Positions 33,383 to 43,167 of a stretch of 64,000 bases of DNA are shown here, piece after piece. The stretch covers positions 71,058 through 135,057 of the forward strand of contig CAJAHH010000015.1 of assembly GCA_903939515.1 (NCBI GenBank). Direction: 5' to 3'. The number at the start of each line of letters is the position of its first letter. The first letter of the stretch is position 1. Under the pieces are notes generated by a model. The model had not been told where the DNA came from. It worked only from the letters and a program-made list of their open reading frames with translations, and ran no database searches. Position numbers and translations under genes: made by a program. Source of the stretch: an uncultured Verrucomicrobiota bacterium. Lineage in GTDB: Bacteria; Verrucomicrobiota; Verrucomicrobiia; Limisphaerales; UBA9464.

Positions 33383-34228
33383 CTAAACCACGAACTCCAG
33401 CGGCGGGGCCTTGGGGATCGCGCCCAGGGCTTGGCCGCGGTCAAGGAAGCGGCGGATGCTCTCGCGACCGCGCTCGCCGTAGTCGAGGGTCCAGTGGTTC
33501 ACGTACATGCCCACAAAGCGGTCGGCCAAGTCATGCCCCATGTCGCGGGCCCATTGCAGGGAGTGCGCCACGGCCTCAGGCCGGTGGTCGAGGCTGTACT
33601 GGATACTCGCGGTCAGCACGTCGCTGACCCGCTTGCGCAGCGCGGGCTCGTGCCGCTTGTGGATGACGTTGCCACCCAAGGGCAGCGGCAGGCCGTCATT
33701 CTCGCGGCCCCACCAGACTCCGAGGTCTTCACACACCACCAGGCCTTCGTTGGCGTAGGTCAACTGGCCTTCGTGGATGATGAGTCCGATATCGGCCACA
33801 CCCGACTTCACGGCCTGGAAAATCTCGTCGAACGGCACCACCACTAGGTCCAGCTCGGCCCCAAGACGACCCGCCCACAACTGGAGGGCCAGGAAGGCGC
33901 TGGTCATCCGCCCCGGAATGGCAATGCGCCGGAGCAACACTTCGTCGCGAGTGTAAGGGTGCTTCGACACCAGCATGGGGCCGTAGCCATCGCCCATGCT
34001 CGCGCCGCTGGGCAACAAGGCGTACTGGTCGCAGACATGCGCGTAGGCATGGATGCTAATGGCCGAGATGTCCAACTCACCGCGGGTGGCCCGTTCGTTG
34101 AGGGTCTGGATGTCTTGGAGGATGTGTTCGAAGCGCAGGCCGGGTGAGGGAATCAAATCCCGCGCCAAGCCATAAAACATGAAGGCATCGTCCGGATCCG
34201 GCGAGTGGCCGAGTGTGAGCGTCAGCAT
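33383..34228 (-). CDS. mqnD: 1,4-dihydroxy-6-naphthoate synthase-like protein (futalosine pathway)
   Basis: From the ATG at 34228 the product has 281 residues and begins LTLGHSPDPDDAFMFYGLAR, the MqnD signature. Further on come ELDISAISIHAYAHV and VADIGLIIHEGQLTYANEGL, typical of this periplasmic-binding-protein fold with a conserved His. MqnD converts cyclic de-hypoxanthinylfutalosine to 1,4-dihydroxy-6-naphthoate, so menaquinone is probably made by the futalosine route. No other mqn gene is in the window. A longer frame upstream has no homology. Confidence 0.88.
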   Translation of the reverse strand: MLTLTLGHSPDPDDAFMFYGLARDLIPSPGLRFEHILQDIQTLNERATRGELDISAISIHAYAHVCDQYALLPSGASMGDGYGPMLVSKHPYTRDEVLLRRIAIPGRMTSAFLALQLWAGRLGAELDLVVVPFDEIFQAVKSGVADIGLIIHEGQLTYANEGLVVCEDLGVWWGRENDGLPLPLGGNVIHKRHEPALRKRVSDVLTASIQYSLDHRPEAVAHSLQWARDMGHDLADRFVGMYVNHWTLDYGERGRESIRRFLDRGQALGAIPKAPPLEFVV

Positions 34229-34286
34229 ACCGTTAAGTGAGCGGACGCTACGTCGGAACCCGGCGAAGTCGAGCGCGCGAATGCAA

Positions 34287-37151
34287 TCACTGCCCCGGCA
34301 AGGCTTCCAAAATGCGCAAGAGGACCGGTTGGGAGCACTGGCCACCGTCGCCCGTCGCCCGCAAATGGAAGAGGCGAGTCCCCGGACGGGCTTTGCGCGC
34401 GGCGGTGATGAAGAACTCCCGCTCGGTCTGGTCTTCGACAATCAACAGGCCGTTGAGGCCGATATTGTCCACATACACACCGTGCGGCAGGTTGCGGCCC
34501 GAGTCTTCTCCACCCAACTCAATGCGTGACTTGAAATCACGCCGCTCGGCCCGCACACGGGCGGTGATGGTTTGACCCGGTCGAATGAGCAATTCCATGG
34601 GTCGACCCGCCTCTTGGCGCACCACCGAACGGTCAGGGCCGGGCAAAATCACCACGGTCACTTTGGGAGCTGCGTCCAATTGCACATTCCCCAGATCTCC
34701 CAATTCACGGCGCACCTCCCTGCCCTGGATTTCGGCCGTGGCGCTCACCCGAACTGCCCGGTCTGAGGCTTCTAGGGAATCGGCCGCACCGACCGCAGCG
34801 TAGAGGACCGCAACAGCACGGATTTGTCCGGCTTCAATTTCTACTGGAGTGCTCGCGGTGAATCCGGCCGGCAACCGATCGAGATGGATGCGAATGGGGC
34901 CCTCGAACCCTTCACGACGGGTGGCCACGAAGCGGATTTCACGACCACTGCCCGGGCTTACCTTCGGATTCATGCCATCGACGCGCACGGTGAACTCGGG
35001 CTGCTGCGGGCGGACCGAGAGCCGATAGGCATAATTGGTGCCGCCGCCAAATCCGCGGGTGTCGGTCACGCGAACCAAGTACCGAGCGGTCGTGGGTGCG
35101 GTGAAGAGCAGCATGGAATCCGTACCCGACAGACGGCTGGGATCGTCGTCATTCTGATAGTTCAATCGAAACACGGGCAAGCCATTGGGAACCGGCCGAC
35201 TGCCCGCCGGATAGGCCTTCACGAGGTAAGCGGGCTCATTGAGCGCATGCGACAAGGGCGTGGTTCCAAAGAGGGACTGACGACGCCCCTCGCCCGGATA
35301 AACCTTGAACCCGGAATCCGGCCCGCGCGGATAGAGCCACAACCGCACCACCTCACCGTTGGCGTACAAGTATTCGTCCAATTCCATTTCGGCCCAGTTC
35401 TGGAGGCGAAAGTCGTCCACGGTGTCGGAGTCCTTGCCGCGGAAGGTGAACCAGGAATCGCGAACCGCCTGAAGCACCGCCTGCTCCACGGGTTGGCCAG
35501 CCGCCGTCAAGACCTCCAGACGGGAGTCCATCGCGGAACCGTCGCGCGCCGCCTGAACTTCCAAGGTCAACGCCTCACCCGCCCGGGCCTGGAATGCGAA
35601 ATGATCCACATCGCCCGGGTGACCCATACGACCGTAGGTCTCTGATGGAATAGCCACCGGCTGAGCCCGCCGGATCCCATCGTTGGGCTCCAACTCCGCC
35701 TGATGGATGGGAGAGCGCAGTGATTGCGCCGAGCTGGAAACGGAAATACGGCCCGACGCAGACGCTTTGGCCGGGCCGTGTTTTGCGGTACCCATCCCGG
35801 CTGAACCCACGGCGACGTCGCCTTTGAGCGCGAGGGTTTCCACGGAGCCATCCATCCGCGCCACCAGTATTCGATCTCCTGAATGATCCATAGCCAAGGC
35901 CCCAACCACATCCGATTGCCCGGTCCAGGAGGCCACCTCTTGCAGTTCGGGCAGACGCCATTGCTTGAGGGACCGGTCGATGGCCGCGGTGACGAGATGC
36001 CGTCCGTCGCGAGACAGGGCCATGGAAACGATCCCGGCCTCATGGGCAAAGCGCGCCGTGACCACCGGGTTTAGGGCCGGCGCCTCACGGGAAACAAACC
36101 GCCATTGGTGGATCCGGCGATCGGCCCCGCCGGCCAGCACGTGCTGCCCATCCGGGGTGAACAACACCCGATTCAAATCGCCCTGAGGCTGATTGAGTGT
36201 GTCGAGCCGCAACCCATCCCGAACGCGCCACAGTTTCACCGTCTGATCGGCGCTGGCCGAAGCCAGCACGGTGCCAGACGGATCGAAGGCGAGATCAAAA
36301 ACCGCCCCATTGTGGACGGAGTTGGACCACACCAGAGAATGGTCTGCCACCTGCCACAACCGGATCGACCGATCATAGCCCGCAGTGGCCAACCAACGAC
36401 CATCTGGCGATAGCTCAGCATCTTGAACCGCGTCGCGGTGACCTTCGAGTCGGACCAATTTCTGACCCGTTGCCACCGAATAAAGCTCGGCCACGCCATC
36501 AATGCCTGTGATCCCCGCCGCCACAACTAAGGTGGCCCCATCGGCAGAAAAATGGAGGGCATTCACCTTCCCGGGAATCCCATCTATCACTCGTTGGATA
36601 CGACGCCCTGAGGCGTTTCGAAACTCCACTCGCCCCGCCGTTCCCAACGCCAGGATCTTGCCGTCTGGCGAATACTCGACCGCCGTCCAGGGACGGGCAC
36701 CCCCCCGACCGACGGCCACCTCAGGCACCACCAGATTTTTCAGGAGGGACTCGTCCCGCTGAGGTCCAGGAGCCCCGTCGGCAATCCATTGGCGCAGCAG
36801 TGCCAACTCCGCCGCGGGAACCCTGGGCTCATCTTTTGGCGGCATCGACGGCTTGCTGCGGCCCTCAATGAGTTTCACCAGCAGCGAACTCTCCGGGTCG
36901 CCCGGCTTTAGGGTCGCCCCCTTGTCGCCGCCCTTGTTCAGGCTGGCGAAGGTCTCCACCGAAAATTCGCCTTCGCGATCGGCGTCGTTGTGACAACCCG
37001 CGCAATACGTGCGCAGGATCGGCGCGATGTCGCGTTCGTAGAGCCAATTGCGACTCGCGGCCGAAGTCGTGCAGACAGGCAGCAGGCAAGCAATAAGCCA
37101 CCGCAATCCGGCCCGCTGACAAAAAATCCCGTAGGCGTTGAAGCGTTTCAT
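34287..37151 (-). CDS. Cytochrome c (PSCyt1)-WD40-PPC secreted protein
   Basis: The 954-residue protein has a signal peptide (LIACLLPVCTTSAAS) and then a planctomycete-type cytochrome c domain with one heme motif YCAGCHND (about 49-56). About seven WD40 repeats follow (about 155-445; for example AELSPDGRWLATAGYDRSIR and LASASADQTVKLW). The C-terminal half (480-950) contains a prepeptidase-like beta domain (HFAFQARAGEALTLEVQAAR). It is the last gene of a three-gene operon, two bases after the DUF1549/1553 gene. A periplasmic redox or binding role is likely; the reaction is unknown for the family. Confidence 0.85.
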   Translation of the reverse strand: MKRFNAYGIFCQRAGLRWLIACLLPVCTTSAASRNWLYERDIAPILRTYCAGCHNDADREGEFSVETFASLNKGGDKGATLKPGDPESSLLVKLIEGRSKPSMPPKDEPRVPAAELALLRQWIADGAPGPQRDESLLKNLVVPEVAVGRGGARPWTAVEYSPDGKILALGTAGRVEFRNASGRRIQRVIDGIPGKVNALHFSADGATLVVAAGITGIDGVAELYSVATGQKLVRLEGHRDAVQDAELSPDGRWLATAGYDRSIRLWQVADHSLVWSNSVHNGAVFDLAFDPSGTVLASASADQTVKLWRVRDGLRLDTLNQPQGDLNRVLFTPDGQHVLAGGADRRIHQWRFVSREAPALNPVVTARFAHEAGIVSMALSRDGRHLVTAAIDRSLKQWRLPELQEVASWTGQSDVVGALAMDHSGDRILVARMDGSVETLALKGDVAVGSAGMGTAKHGPAKASASGRISVSSSAQSLRSPIHQAELEPNDGIRRAQPVAIPSETYGRMGHPGDVDHFAFQARAGEALTLEVQAARDGSAMDSRLEVLTAAGQPVEQAVLQAVRDSWFTFRGKDSDTVDDFRLQNWAEMELDEYLYANGEVVRLWLYPRGPDSGFKVYPGEGRRQSLFGTTPLSHALNEPAYLVKAYPAGSRPVPNGLPVFRLNYQNDDDPSRLSGTDSMLLFTAPTTARYLVRVTDTRGFGGGTNYAYRLSVRPQQPEFTVRVDGMNPKVSPGSGREIRFVATRREGFEGPIRIHLDRLPAGFTASTPVEIEAGQIRAVAVLYAAVGAADSLEASDRAVRVSATAEIQGREVRRELGDLGNVQLDAAPKVTVVILPGPDRSVVRQEAGRPMELLIRPGQTITARVRAERRDFKSRIELGGEDSGRNLPHGVYVDNIGLNGLLIVEDQTEREFFITAARKARPGTRLFHLRATGDGGQCSQPVLLRILEALPGQ

Positions 37152-37153
37152 GG

Positions 37154-39427
37154 TCAGTGCTGGAAGAGGAATTCGCGGCTGGTGAGAATTGACCAGAACA
37201 AGTCTTCGGCCACTGAAGTCCGCTGGGCAGGACCGGCTTCCTGAAACAACTGTAGGTAAGCCTTCCGCTCCGCCTCACGCGGAGCTCGGGAGAGCGCCAC
37301 GGAATACGCCTCGGTGATCAAACGATCGGCATCAGCCTCCTCACGCAGCAGGCGAGCCAATCGTCCCGCGGGGGCCGACAGCTTATCATTCACGGTTGAT
37401 CCGTTCGAGAGGTGCAGCGCCTGGACCAAACTCGGCTGATTGGACCGCTCGCACTCGCAGGTAATTTCGCGTTGGTTGCGACCGAAAGTCTTGAGGAAGT
37501 AGGAGGTCACCGAGGCATCGTAGAGCTGCAGCGATCGCGGACTATTGGTGTAGAACGAAGTCTTTTCGGTCGATCCATCGCTCAAGGTCAGCTCCGTAAA
37601 CTGTTCCCGAATACCGGTGACATCGGCAAAGGCGTCCTGAAGAACCTCAGCGCTGAGACGACGAGGGAAATGCCTCGAATAATGACGTCGGTCCTCCCGA
37701 TTGGTTGGCAGGATTTCCGAGGAACGCCGATACGTTTGCGAAACGAGAATCTCACGCATCAACGACTTCAAATCAAACCGTTGAGCCACCAGATAATCGG
37801 CCAGAGCCGACAGTAATCGCTCGTTAGATGCGGGGTTAGATGCGCGCAAATCATCCACCGACTCAACCAAACCGATGCCCAAATAATGGGCCCAAATACG
37901 ATTAGCGATGGCCCGGGCAAAGTACGGATTGGAAGGCGCGGTCAGCCAGTCGGCCAGCACCTCGCGGCGATCGCGGGTATCGGTCGTCGCCATCGCGGGG
38001 GCATCCAAGGGGGCCGGTGCCTGGGGCTTTCCCGTACGGGGCTGAATCAGGTCTCCAGAGGCTTCGACGTACAGTTGCCGTTGTCCGTCTCCATTGCGTG
38101 GATCCCCTCCCCAACCCTTGGCTCGAACCCGCGAAAACAAGTTAGCGAACTGGTAATACTGGTCGTTGGTCCACTTTTCGAGGGGGTGATTGTGGCAACG
38201 GGCGCAGTTGATGGAGAGCGACAAGAACGCCTGACTGACGTTCTCGGCCATGGACTCGGGATCTTGATGAACGGCGAAGAAGTTCGACTCCCCTTCATTG
38301 ACTGAAGACCCCTTGGCCGTGACCACCTGCCGCACGAACCGGTCCCAGGGAGTGTTGTTGGCCACCTGATTCCGAATCCATCCGTAGTACGATTTCACGG
38401 CTGCAGGGCGCAGGTGTGCCCCACTGACGAGCAGCACGTCCGACCACTTGTAGGCCCAGAAATCGACATACTCCGGAGCACTCAAGAGCCGATCGGCCAA
38501 GCGAGCGTGCTTGTCGGCACGCGCATCCTCGACGAATGCCCGCACCTCAGCCGGTGTTGGCAAGCGGCCCAGCGTGTCGAGCGAGGCCCGGCGGATAAAT
38601 GTGGCATCGTCGGCCGGCGGCGAAGGTTGCAAGTGCAGGCGCTTCAACTGATCCAGCACCAGGGAATCGAAGTCGCTGGTGCGCGGGGCGGAGGCATAGA
38701 CTTCCGCAGGGATCGTGGCGTCATAGGGCGAGGTGATGCGCGCGATGACAATCCGCGACAAATACCAAGCCGTGATGGCCCCTTCCCCTGGCCCCATCAC
38801 AGTCACCTTCCCGGTGCCGTCCACCGAGGCCACGGTCTCATCGGTGGAAGTGAACTTCGCCCATCGAGTGACGTCCCGTTCGCGACCATCGCTGAACCGA
38901 GCCTTGACCGTCAGTGTCAGAGTCTCCCCGACCCGCACAGAGCGTTCACCGGGATCGATAACCAAGGTTCGCAACTCCGCTTCTCCCGCCTTGGGCCCGG
39001 GCGCACCCTCAGCAATCCAGCGGGCCAGCGTGCGGTAATCGTCCGAATCGATCTCGAGTCGTTTGCCTCCCTTGTGTCGAACGGTCGTCGTTGGTTTGGT
39101 CAGCAATAAACTCAGGCCCGGTTGGGAGACTTCGACACGGCGACCCTGTGCCTCGCGGGTGATAGACAAGTGGTCTGCCTCAGGATTGTAGCCAAAGAGG
39201 GACAATCGAAATCCACCCTTCCCGGCCAAGGCCCCATGACACCCGCCGCTATTGCAGCTGGCCTTAGAGAAGATGGGCACGACGTCGTTGCGGAAGGACA
39301 CCGGGGCCTCGGAGACCGAGCCCGCCAGCAGTCGCGCGGCCATCGACGTGATCACCCAAAGAAAGCAGGCCCCACGCGAACAAAGGCCGTACGCCAGAAG
39401 CGAAATAAACTTCGTTAGAGCTCTCAT
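37154..39427 (-). CDS. DUF1549/DUF1553 protein with cytochrome-like N-terminus and Ig-like domain
   Basis: The 757-residue exported protein (hydrophobic segment at about 8-40) contains NSGGCHGALAGKGGFRLSLF (a CxxxCH-type site in place of a CxxCH heme motif), a BIG2-like domain (about 150-235) and the DUF1549 and DUF1553 regions (SFDSL-like DSLVLDQLKRLHL; FLSLSINCARCHNHPLEKWT with a second CxxCH; FARAIANRIWAHYLGIGLVE). These domains travel together in PVC bacteria with DUF1501 proteins. Its start overlaps the DUF1501 stop by four bases. A role in extracytoplasmic oxidation or polysaccharide use has been suggested for the family but is not shown here. Confidence 0.85.
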   Translation of the reverse strand: MRALTKFISLLAYGLCSRGACFLWVITSMAARLLAGSVSEAPVSFRNDVVPIFSKASCNSGGCHGALAGKGGFRLSLFGYNPEADHLSITREAQGRRVEVSQPGLSLLLTKPTTTVRHKGGKRLEIDSDDYRTLARWIAEGAPGPKAGEAELRTLVIDPGERSVRVGETLTLTVKARFSDGRERDVTRWAKFTSTDETVASVDGTGKVTVMGPGEGAITAWYLSRIVIARITSPYDATIPAEVYASAPRTSDFDSLVLDQLKRLHLQPSPPADDATFIRRASLDTLGRLPTPAEVRAFVEDARADKHARLADRLLSAPEYVDFWAYKWSDVLLVSGAHLRPAAVKSYYGWIRNQVANNTPWDRFVRQVVTAKGSSVNEGESNFFAVHQDPESMAENVSQAFLSLSINCARCHNHPLEKWTNDQYYQFANLFSRVRAKGWGGDPRNGDGQRQLYVEASGDLIQPRTGKPQAPAPLDAPAMATTDTRDRREVLADWLTAPSNPYFARAIANRIWAHYLGIGLVESVDDLRASNPASNERLLSALADYLVAQRFDLKSLMREILVSQTYRRSSEILPTNREDRRHYSRHFPRRLSAEVLQDAFADVTGIREQFTELTLSDGSTEKTSFYTNSPRSLQLYDASVTSYFLKTFGRNQREITCECERSNQPSLVQALHLSNGSTVNDKLSAPAGRLARLLREEADADRLITEAYSVALSRAPREAERKAYLQLFQEAGPAQRTSVAEDLFWSILTSREFLFQH

Positions 39428-40815
39428 GTGAACAATTCGCGGATGGGTTCGGTGCCGAGGTCCGTCAGGGTGAACGGGCGACCGCCCGGGCCCGGCAAAT
39501 GGGACGCATGATTGAGGCCCAGCGAATGGAAGATCGTGGCCACGATGTCGCCCGGATTGACCGGTCGTTCCGCCGGAAATCCCCCGATGGGATCACTGGC
39601 TCCTACCACGCGACCTCCCTTCACACCGCCACCGGCAAAATACGTCGTGAAGCATTGAGGCCAGTGATCGCGGCCTCCGGCCGGGTTGATTTTTGGAGTG
39701 CGACCAAACTCGGAGAGATTAGCCACCAACGTATCCTCGAGCATTCCCCGCTGGCTCAGGTCTTCGATGAGCGCGCTGTACGCCTGATCATACATCGGGC
39801 AGACGAGCTCTTTCATACCAGCGACGGATGTGAAGGGCTTGGATCCGTGGATATCCCAGGTGATTTCATCGAACACGGTGAGGAAGGTGTTGATGGTCAC
39901 GAAGCGCACCCCGCTCTCCACCAACCGTCGTGCCAAGAGGCAGCACTGGCCAAAGCGGTTCATGCCATAGCGCTCCCGCACCTTCAGGGGCTCGCGGGTC
40001 AGATCAAAGGCCTCGCGAGCCTTCTGACTGGTCATGATGCGAAACGCCGCATGGAAATTCTCGTCCATCAATCGGGCATCCTCACTGGCCTCAAATTGGG
40101 CAATCGACGACTCGACGATGTCCCGCATCTTGCGACGACGCTCGAGGCGATGGGCGCCAATTTGATCGGGCGGCAGCAAGTCGGGCACCTTGAAGTTCTT
40201 CTGCGACGGATCGGCCATCAACGCAAACGGATCATGGGCCTTGCCCAAAAAACCACCGGCTTGCCCGTTCGGTAAATTCCCGCCGCCACGTCCCATCAAC
40301 TGAGGCAGCACCACGAAGGGCGGCAAGTCGGTGCGTCGCCCCTTGAGGTGAGACAGAACCGCTCCGGCATGCGGTGTCTGGATACCCCCGGTGAATCGCC
40401 GACCCGTTTGCATCATCTGCCACCCCGCGTCATGCACCGCCGCCCCATCGTGGTGACAAGACCGGACCAGCGAAAACTTGTCGGCAATCGCCGCATGGCG
40501 CGGCAGCAGCTCAGAAATCTCGAAGGCGTTGGATTTGGTACGGATCGGTTTAAACGGACCACGAATTTCGGAGGGCGCATCCGGCTTCATGTCCCACAAG
40601 TCGATGTGACTGGGGCCGCCGAGGTTGAAGATCATGATGCACGAACGCCGGTCGTCCGCGGGCTTCACTATCCCAGCCTCTTTGGCCTGCAAGTACTGCG
40701 GCAACGACAGTCCCACCGCCGCCAGCGAACCCACCTGAAGGAACTCCCTCCGCGAAACGCCCGGCCCACAAAGACGCACCCGGTCCTGGGGAGATTCTGC
40801 GAGGAGGTCGAACAT
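39424..40815 (-). CDS. DUF1501 protein with Tat signal (sulfatase-like fold)
   Basis: The 463-residue protein starts with a twin-arginine signal (VSRREFLQVGSLAAVGLSLP). DUF1501 features follow: CIMIFNLGGPSHIDLWDMKP, then SLVRSCHHDGAAVHDAGWQM, and NLSEFGRTPKINPAGGRDHW near the C-terminus. The fold is related to alkaline phosphatase/sulfatase enzymes. It is the first gene of the operon with the DUF1549/1553 and cytochrome-WD40 genes. Export as a folded protein is implied by the Tat motif. Its substrate is unknown. Confidence 0.88.
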   Translation of the reverse strand: MFDLLAESPQDRVRLCGPGVSRREFLQVGSLAAVGLSLPQYLQAKEAGIVKPADDRRSCIMIFNLGGPSHIDLWDMKPDAPSEIRGPFKPIRTKSNAFEISELLPRHAAIADKFSLVRSCHHDGAAVHDAGWQMMQTGRRFTGGIQTPHAGAVLSHLKGRRTDLPPFVVLPQLMGRGGGNLPNGQAGGFLGKAHDPFALMADPSQKNFKVPDLLPPDQIGAHRLERRRKMRDIVESSIAQFEASEDARLMDENFHAAFRIMTSQKAREAFDLTREPLKVRERYGMNRFGQCCLLARRLVESGVRFVTINTFLTVFDEITWDIHGSKPFTSVAGMKELVCPMYDQAYSALIEDLSQRGMLEDTLVANLSEFGRTPKINPAGGRDHWPQCFTTYFAGGGVKGGRVVGASDPIGGFPAERPVNPGDIVATIFHSLGLNHASHLPGPGGRPFTLTDLGTEPIRELFT

Positions 40816-41029
40816 GACGGCAGTTTGAGCGAAATTTGCTCAGCACCTCAAGGGGCAGATGCACTCGGCGTACGATTCTCCAGCGTCGACAGACGGCCCG
40901 GGCCGGCGGGATCTCCTTAGCTTCCACTGGTTTAACGCGCACCCATCAACCGGCCAACCCTCCGGGACTGCGGCTTGAATGTCATAAATCCGTTTGATAA
41001 TCGTTACTTAATCGACTTATATCGACCTA

Positions 41030-43132
41030 TTGAGAGAGACTGCGTCCACACTCAAATCGAGAGGCATCCTGCCTCTGCTCCGCTTCCCGCTGGCACTCAG
41101 CCTGTGCCTCCTGATTACTTGGCAGCTCCTGAGGATGGTGCTTTGGCTCCGATTTGCTCCCTCCGGTTTGAGCACGGCCGAATCCTTGCGAATTTTCGGA
41201 ACCGGCCTCCTGGCTGATGCAGCCATCTCGGTCGCGGGCGCGGCCTTCATCATCGGGCTGTGCAGCTTCCTCTCCTCCGTGCTGGCGTTGCCCAGCTTGC
41301 TGCTGCTTCCGCTGGGGTTTCACCCTTGGATTCCGGTGCGACGAGCCCTGTTCCGCATCGCGGTGACGGTCGGATTAATGGTGACCCTCTTCCTGTGGAT
41401 CAGTGAGTGGTACTTCTTCGCGGAGTTTGAAAGCCGCTTCAACACGGTGGCTATCGACTACCTGATTTACCCGCATGAAGTGTTCACCAACCTGCGTGAG
41501 AGTTACCCCCTGCCCTGGATCGGTCTGGCGTGCTTCATCGGAGGATTAGGACTGTCCTCTTGGCTCTTCCTGCGAACATCGCCACCCCCATGGCATTCCG
41601 TCCGTCCCCTGACCCGTTGGTCCTTAGCCTCGGCCTGGATTCTAGTGGCCGCGATGGGGGTGCTGCACAACCAACTTCAACCCATCCCGTCTCACCGGCA
41701 GCGAGTGGTGTCCGAGCTGTCCGCCAACGGATGGGCCGCAGCCTTGCGGGCGGCCTGGTCGCGCAACCTCAACTATTCTGATTTCTATCCCGTGATCGAC
41801 CGGACCGACGCGTTCCGTCGAGTGCGATCACTGCTCACCGAGACGGGCGTCACCTTCTTCGGACCTGAAGTCTCCGCAGCACCACAACCTGGACCCGATG
41901 GCAGTGTCGACGCCAATGCGGAAGCCCGCTGGCTCGACTCGGCCCGCGACTCCCTCCGTCGAACGATCCCGGGCGATCCGGCGAAGCCGCGGCTCAACGT
42001 GTGCATCATCACTGAGGAAAGCCTGGGCTCCGAATTCTGGGGCTGCCTGGGCCGCGAGAAGGACGGCCGTCCAGACACCCTCACGCCCCGCATGGACCGC
42101 CTCGTCCACGACGGAGCCACCCTCTTCACGCATTTGCTGGCGGACGGCAACCGCACCATCCGCGGTCTAGAAGCCATCTACTCCAGTTTCCCCCCATTGC
42201 CCGGAGATTCCATTCTCGCGCGCGACAAGACCGAGAATGTGGAGACCTTGGCGCGGGTACTGGGCCGGGACGGATACTCGACCCTCTTTTTGTATGCCGG
42301 TCACGGCACCTTCGACTACATCCGCAGCTATTCGCTGCGCAATGGTTGGGAGCGTTTAGTCGAGGAATCCGACTTCACTCATCCCGCCTTCCGGACTGCC
42401 TGGGGTGTCAGCGATGAGGACTTGCTCCACCGCGGCATCGAGGAAATGCGAGCGCTGCACCACACTGGGAAACCCTTTCTCACCACCTTCATGACGGTGT
42501 CCAACCACCGACCGTTCACCTACCCAACCGGACGCATTCCCGAGGATCCCGCGGCCCGCCAACGCGACCACGCGGTCCGCTACGCTGACTGGGCGTTGGG
42601 TGATTTTTTTGAGCGAGCCCGATCGGAGCCCTTCTGGACCAACACGGTTTTCGTGGTCATCGCCGACCATGGAGCCCGCGTCTATGGCAGCCAAACCATC
42701 CCCCTGCGGAGCTATCAAATTCCCTGCGTGGTGGTCGCCCCGGCCCTACGGAATCTGCCTGCGCGCATCGACGCCGAAGCCTCGCAAATGGACATCGCTC
42801 CTACCTTGCTCGGGATGATCGGCCGCCCCTACGAGAGCCTCTTCTTCGGTCACAACGTCCTCGAGACCTCTGGCGCCAAGCAGGCCCGCAGCCTCATGCA
42901 CCACAACCGGTCCATCGCCGTCTACCGGGATCGACACCAGGTGGTCTTCGGCCTCAACAAGATGATTGAACATTGGGCGGGCGAACCCGCTTCCGGGGCC
43001 ATGGCCCGACAACCCGAACCCGATGCCGCCGCGCTCAACTTGAGCACCGACGGCATCGCCCTGTTCCAAGTGGCCGACGAACTCTACACCGCTCGTCGAT
43101 TCAATCTGCCGACCCAAACCACCGGCCGCTAA
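41030..43132 (+). CDS. LTA-synthase-like membrane phosphoglycerol transferase/sulfatase-fold enzyme
   Basis: The 700-residue protein has five hydrophobic segments in residues 15-205 and an extracytoplasmic alkaline-phosphatase-like domain (about 300-640). Visible motifs are NVCIITEESLGSEFWGCLG with the metal-binding Glu, GNRTIRGLEAIYSSFPPLPG with the presumed nucleophile Thr, FMTVSNHRPFTYP and VFVVIADHGARVYG with the Asp-His pair. This is the architecture of LtaS and the OpgB/EptA relatives. It probably transfers a phosphoglycerol- or phosphoethanolamine-type group to an envelope glycan. The start is a TTG at 41030, the only start after the in-frame stop at 41009. Confidence 0.85.
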   Translation: MRETASTLKSRGILPLLRFPLALSLCLLITWQLLRMVLWLRFAPSGLSTAESLRIFGTGLLADAAISVAGAAFIIGLCSFLSSVLALPSLLLLPLGFHPWIPVRRALFRIAVTVGLMVTLFLWISEWYFFAEFESRFNTVAIDYLIYPHEVFTNLRESYPLPWIGLACFIGGLGLSSWLFLRTSPPPWHSVRPLTRWSLASAWILVAAMGVLHNQLQPIPSHRQRVVSELSANGWAAALRAAWSRNLNYSDFYPVIDRTDAFRRVRSLLTETGVTFFGPEVSAAPQPGPDGSVDANAEARWLDSARDSLRRTIPGDPAKPRLNVCIITEESLGSEFWGCLGREKDGRPDTLTPRMDRLVHDGATLFTHLLADGNRTIRGLEAIYSSFPPLPGDSILARDKTENVETLARVLGRDGYSTLFLYAGHGTFDYIRSYSLRNGWERLVEESDFTHPAFRTAWGVSDEDLLHRGIEEMRALHHTGKPFLTTFMTVSNHRPFTYPTGRIPEDPAARQRDHAVRYADWALGDFFERARSEPFWTNTVFVVIADHGARVYGSQTIPLRSYQIPCVVVAPALRNLPARIDAEASQMDIAPTLLGMIGRPYESLFFGHNVLETSGAKQARSLMHHNRSIAVYRDRHQVVFGLNKMIEHWAGEPASGAMARQPEPDAAALNLSTDGIALFQVADELYTARRFNLPTQTTGR

Positions 43133-43167
43133 CTCCGCCGGATTCAACGAATAAGGCCCGATTCAAG

